Below are positions 4,327 to 6,818 of a stretch of 6,818 nucleotides of DNA, one piece after another. This DNA is from Streptosporangiaceae bacterium (GTDB taxonomy: Bacteria; Actinomycetota; Actinomycetes; Streptosporangiales; Streptosporangiaceae), in NCBI GenBank assembly GCA_030040815.1, contig JASHSZ010000221.1:1-6818 (forward strand), in the 5' to 3' direction. Within the stretch, counting starts at the first letter, position 1. The number at the start of each line of letters is the position of its first letter. Both the position numbers and the translations under genes were made by a program. The notes under the pieces are model-generated. The model did no database searches. It worked only from the letters and a program-made list of their open reading frames with translations, and had not been told where the DNA came from.

Positions 4327-4938
4327 GTGGACGACCGACCGACCAAGGCGCGGATCCTGGACCGCGCCTACCAGCTCGCGGGGCTCTACGGACTGGAATC
4401 CCTCACCATCGGCACGCTGGCCGAGGAACTGGCCATGAGCAAGGCGGGACTCTACGGGCACTTTGGGTCCAAGCAGGCGCTGCAGCTCGAGACGATCCGC
4501 TACGCGCGGGCAAAGTTCGTTCAGGAGATCATTTCCCCGGCGCGGGAAGCGCCAGACGGCCTGCCGCGGCTATGGGCGATGTGCGCGACCCTGCTCGCCT
4601 ACAGCGCCGAGACCGGACTGCACGGCGGGGACTTCTGGGTGACGGTCTTCCACGAATATGCCTCTCGCAGCGGTCCGGTGCGCGACGCGGTCGAGGCGAC
4701 CATGAACTGGTGGATGCGACAGCTCGAAGAGCTGGTTGCCGTCGGGATCACCCTGGACCAGATCGAGCCGTGCGATCCCGCGGAGGTGGCTTTCGAGATC
4801 CAGGCGCTCCTGGGCGCCGGCAGCCATCAATACCGGCTCCGTCGTGCCCCGGACGCGATCGCCCGCGCGAAGAGCGCAGTTCTCCAGCGTCTGGAACGTC
4901 TGCGTGCGCCCCAGTTCCCGGCACTGGCAAGCGGCTAG
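4327..4938 (+). CDS. TetR-family transcriptional regulator
   Basis: A 203-residue one-component repressor. The N-terminal DNA-binding domain is clear: TKARILDRAYQLAGLYGLESLTIGTLAEELAMSKAGLYGHFGSKQALQLETI (6-57), with the helix-turn-helix at about 27-46 and the family signature KAGLYGHFGSKQAL. The remainder (about 60-195) is the helical ligand-binding and dimerisation domain, aromatic-rich around DFWVTVFHEYASRSG and MNWWMRQLEEL, which suggests a hydrophobic ligand pocket (inference). Length is normal. The GTG at 4327 is chosen because the preceding bases are the operator and the -10 element. It diverges from the methyltransferase gene over a double palindrome and most likely represses both itself and that gene, releasing DNA when a ligand binds. 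The ligand is unknown. Confidence 0.92.
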   Translation: MDDRPTKARILDRAYQLAGLYGLESLTIGTLAEELAMSKAGLYGHFGSKQALQLETIRYARAKFVQEIISPAREAPDGLPRLWAMCATLLAYSAETGLHGGDFWVTVFHEYASRSGPVRDAVEATMNWWMRQLEELVAVGITLDQIEPCDPAEVAFEIQALLGAGSHQYRLRRAPDAIARAKSAVLQRLERLRAPQFPALASG

Positions 4939-5085
4939 CAGCTCACGGTGGCCCACCGGACCGGGACGGCGCTGATGAGCCAGTTCCGGGCTAGCGACGG
5001 CCGCCCTGGCCAGCTCCATCGGCGGCGATGCCTGAAGGTGGCCGCCGACTGAGGTACCAGCTCGATGCGGACACGCCAGGGCGCG

Positions 5086-6171
5086 TCAGTGCTGCGTCGC
5101 GGTCTTTTCTGCGGCCGCGACCAGCACGATCTGGTCCCTGGCTTGCAACTGCTGGGCGGCGGGGTCGTCGACCGCGAGCACCCGGTCGCCGCGCACCACC
5201 GCCACCGCGCCGGCCGCTGCCTGCAAGACCGGCATGCCGATCTCCGCGCCGTCGACTGGCCGCTCGGTCAGGGCCAGCCCGCGGCCGCCGCGGTCCAGCA
5301 GCTGGGCAAAGACGTGGCCGACGGCGGGGTTCAGCGTGGACAGGCCGAGCAGCCGGCCGGCGGCGTCAGACGACACGACAACCTGGTCTGCACCGCTCTG
5401 ACGCAGGAGCGGCTCGTTCTCCGCCTCGCGCACCGCCGCGACGATCACGATCTCCGGGTTGAGCTGGCGGGCGGTGAGCGCGATGAGGACGGCCGTGTCG
5501 TCCCGGCCGACCGCGATCACGAGCCTGGCGGCGTTCCGGATCTGCGCGTTGGCCAGGACCTGGCGCCGGGTGGCGTCCCCGCTTACCCCGGCTAGGCCCG
5601 TCCGGTTCACCTCGGCCATCACGGTCGGCGAGCTGTCCACGACCACGACCAGGTCGGCAGGCAGGCCGGCATCATTGAGCGTTGCCAGGGCGCTGCGCCC
5701 CTTCGTGCCGTAACCCGCGATGACCGTGTGCCCGGACATCCTGGACCGCCACCGGGCGATCCGCCAGGCCAGCCGGCTGCGCCCGGCCAGCACCTCGAAG
5801 GTCGTGCCGATCAGGAGGATCAGGAAGATCACCCGGATGGGCGTGACGACGAGGACGTTGACCAGCCGTGCCGAGTCGCTCACCGGCACGATGTCGCCGT
5901 AGCCTGTGGTCGACAGCGTCACCGCCGAGTAATAGAAACTAGCCAGCAGGTTGATCGGCTGGCCGGGGCTAGCCGCGTCTGTGTAGCCGGTCCGATCGAG
6001 ATAGACGATCAGCGTCGTGACCACCAGCAGCGCGAGCGCCAGCGCGGCCCGGATCGCGACCACGGACAGCGGGCTGAATCGCCGGAACGGCAGCGAGACG
6101 GCCGAAACGCTCGGATCGTAATCAGGGCGCGTACTGGCGCTTCGTGAGCTGTCAATCACAACGAGTGACAC
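5086..6171 (-). CDS. Two-TM potassium channel with RCK (TrkA-N/TrkA-C) domain
   Basis: A 361-residue membrane protein that should form a tetrameric K+ channel gated through its cytoplasmic domain. Numbering from the GTG at 6169-6171: a short basic cytosolic N-terminus, TM1 at about 38-58 (IRAALALALLVVTTLIVYL), a pore helix and selectivity filter FYYSAVTLSTTGYGDIVPV with TTGYGD at 88-93, then TM2 at about 113-130 (RVIFLILLIGTTFEVLAG). A Rossmann-type RCK domain starts at about 148 with HTVIAGYGTKGRSAL (GxGxxG nucleotide loop) and continues with VVVVDSSP and GDATRRQVL. A TrkA-C-like segment fills about 295-355. The frame is open for 135 further codons upstream, but that stretch looks non-coding and precedes a domain start typical of the family. 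A second GTG at 6157-6159 is also possible; neither has a Shine-Dalgarno. It converges with tetR. Confidence 0.9.
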   Translation of the reverse strand: MSLVVIDSSRSASTRPDYDPSVSAVSLPFRRFSPLSVVAIRAALALALLVVTTLIVYLDRTGYTDAASPGQPINLLASFYYSAVTLSTTGYGDIVPVSDSARLVNVLVVTPIRVIFLILLIGTTFEVLAGRSRLAWRIARWRSRMSGHTVIAGYGTKGRSALATLNDAGLPADLVVVVDSSPTVMAEVNRTGLAGVSGDATRRQVLANAQIRNAARLVIAVGRDDTAVLIALTARQLNPEIVIVAAVREAENEPLLRQSGADQVVVSSDAAGRLLGLSTLNPAVGHVFAQLLDRGGRGLALTERPVDGAEIGMPVLQAAAGAVAVVRGDRVLAVDDPAAQQLQARDQIVLVAAAEKTATQH

Positions 6172-6323
6172 TACACAGCGGCATCGCACGGAACGGCGCA
6201 CAGGCTGCCAGGCACTCCAGGTCGGACCTTCAGTGGGCCGAAGACGAACTGGCGGCCCTGTGTGCCGACACACGCAGCCGGCCCGATGCCGCGTAGCGCC
6301 GAGCGGCGGCGTGGCGGAAGCGG

Positions 6324-6360
6324 CCCGTTCCCCGCTTGGGACGTTTGGAATGGGAACGGG
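6324..6360. repeat. 9-bp inverted repeat upstream of the DUF2293 gene
   Basis: CCCGTTCCC (6324-6332) and GGGAACGGG (6352-6360) are perfect reverse complements with a 19-bp spacer. A second GGGA at 6338-6341 could pair with TCCC (6329-6332) instead. It lies 72 bp before the DUF2293 start in the divergent gap, so it may be a regulator site or, if transcribed, a leader hairpin. Confidence 0.4.
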
Positions 6361-6419
6361 GTCGTAAGGTGCGAATGCAACCTGGCTGCCGGCGGCCTTT
6401 TCCGCGCACCGGAAACCCC

Positions 6420-6425
6420 GAGGTG
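6420..6425 (+). promoter_or_regulatory. Ribosome-binding site of the DUF2293 gene
   Basis: GAGGTG, with 7 nt to the ATG at 6433-6435. An in-frame TGA at 6430-6432 rules out any earlier start. The ATG at 6426 and the GTG at 6429 are in other frames. Confidence 0.6.
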
Positions 6426-6432
6426 ATGGTGA

Positions 6433-6818
6433 ATGCCGACGACCGAGCGAACCTCCGGCATCGTGGTCATCCAGCCGGTCAGGGACTTCGTCTGCGCCGA
6501 GTGCGGTGGCGGCGGTGATCTGCTGCGGATGCAGGACGCCGGCCCGCTGTGCCTGGCCTGCGCCGACCTCGCTCACCTGGTGTTCCTGCCGTCCGGGGAC
6601 GCCGCGCTCACGCGCCGCGCGACGAAGGCGAGCACGCTGTCCGCGGTGGTCGTGCGGTGGAGTCGCAGCCGGAAGCGGTACGAGCGGCAGGGCACGCTGG
6701 TCGAAGAGTCTGCGCTGGAACTGGCGGAGCAGCAGTGCATGTCCGACGCCGACGCGCGGCTGCGCAGGCGGGAGCGCGACGAAGCACGGCGGGCCGGCCT
6801 GGACGCGGAGTTCCAGGA
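6433..6818 (+). CDS. DUF2293-type protein with zinc-ribbon-like N-terminus, 3' end outside the window
   Basis: The first 128 codons of a gene still open at the window edge. The N-terminus has two Cys-x-x-Cys pairs, FVCAECGGGG (Cys21, Cys24) and PLCLACADL (Cys40, Cys43), spaced like a small zinc ribbon. Then comes the segment I recognise as DUF2293-like: HLVFLPSGDAALTRRATKASTLSAVVVRWSRSRKRYERQGTLVEESALELAEQQC (about 48-102), followed by a charged helix ADARLRRRERDEARRAG. Members are cytoplasmic proteins of unknown function; the basic SRSRKRYERQG stretch hints at nucleic-acid contact (inference). Third codon positions are almost all G or C, more biased than in the mazEF region. The start is fixed by an in-frame stop just upstream and a good ribosome-binding site. 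It diverges from the channel gene. Confidence 0.82.
   Translation, partial: MPTTERTSGIVVIQPVRDFVCAECGGGGDLLRMQDAGPLCLACADLAHLVFLPSGDAALTRRATKASTLSAVVVRWSRSRKRYERQGTLVEESALELAEQQCMSDADARLRRRERDEARRAGLDAEFQ

Noticed and set aside
3581..4438. A 285-codon open frame on the plus strand
   Set aside because: It is antisense to the methyltransferase and runs through the operator into tetR in the wrong frame; no domain.
5017..5030. CATCG/CGATG hairpin between tetR and the channel gene
   Set aside because: Only a 5-bp stem in GC-rich sequence with no T-run; too weak to call a terminator.
5028..5595. Two overlapping plus-strand frames (144 and 176 codons)
   Set aside because: Both are antisense to the RCK part of the potassium channel, whose domain motifs are unmistakable.

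Overview
The window is high-GC DNA with GTG starts, strong G/C bias at third codon positions, almost no TTA codons and promoters that lie directly against start codons. It fits an actinomycete (Actinomycetota). I cannot place it more closely. It is chromosomal-looking accessory sequence: small, mostly unrelated transcription units, with no RNA gene, CRISPR array or transposase visible.

Layout. (1) 1-531, minus: a RimJ/RimL-type GNAT acetyltransferase that lacks its acetyl-CoA-binding centre. (2) 665-1471, plus: an intact stand-alone transglutaminase-like protein with a Cys-His-Asp triad, divergent from the GNAT. (3) 1482-3312, minus: a compact run of small genes. In transcription order they are a ribbon-helix-helix MazE-type antitoxin, a MazF toxin overlapping it by GTGA, a cysteine-containing small protein, a doubtful 62-codon frame, and a Trp/Pro-rich small protein ending 10 bp from the converging transglutaminase gene. 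(4) 3419-4938: a class I SAM-dependent methyltransferase (minus) and a TetR-family regulator (plus), diverging from a 42-bp inverted repeat that looks like a double TetR operator. (5) 5086-6171, minus: a two-TM potassium channel with a cytoplasmic RCK (TrkA-N/TrkA-C) regulatory part. (6) 6433-6818, plus: the start of a DUF2293 protein with a two-CxxC N-terminus, cut by the window edge.

How it works together. The clearest regulatory units are the toxin-antitoxin operon, with a leaderless promoter overlapped by an operator-like palindrome, and the TetR/methyltransferase pair, where the TetR protein probably represses both itself and the methyltransferase from the shared operator. The most unusual points are the MazF C-terminal extension, which reads through a perfect 9-bp hairpin resembling a former transcription terminator, the cysteine-containing gene that follows mazEF closely, and the internally deleted GNAT. 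I see no known phage-defence or biosynthetic system. The best candidate for something undescribed is the mazEF operon with its trailing small genes.

Stretches without a confident gene: 532-664 (divergent promoter region with inverted repeats), 1893-2136 (doubtful small frames), 3345-3418 (hairpin and short repeat), 4939-5085 (convergent gap between tetR and the channel; only a weak 5-bp stem at 5017-5030), and 6172-6432 (divergent gap with a 9-bp inverted repeat).
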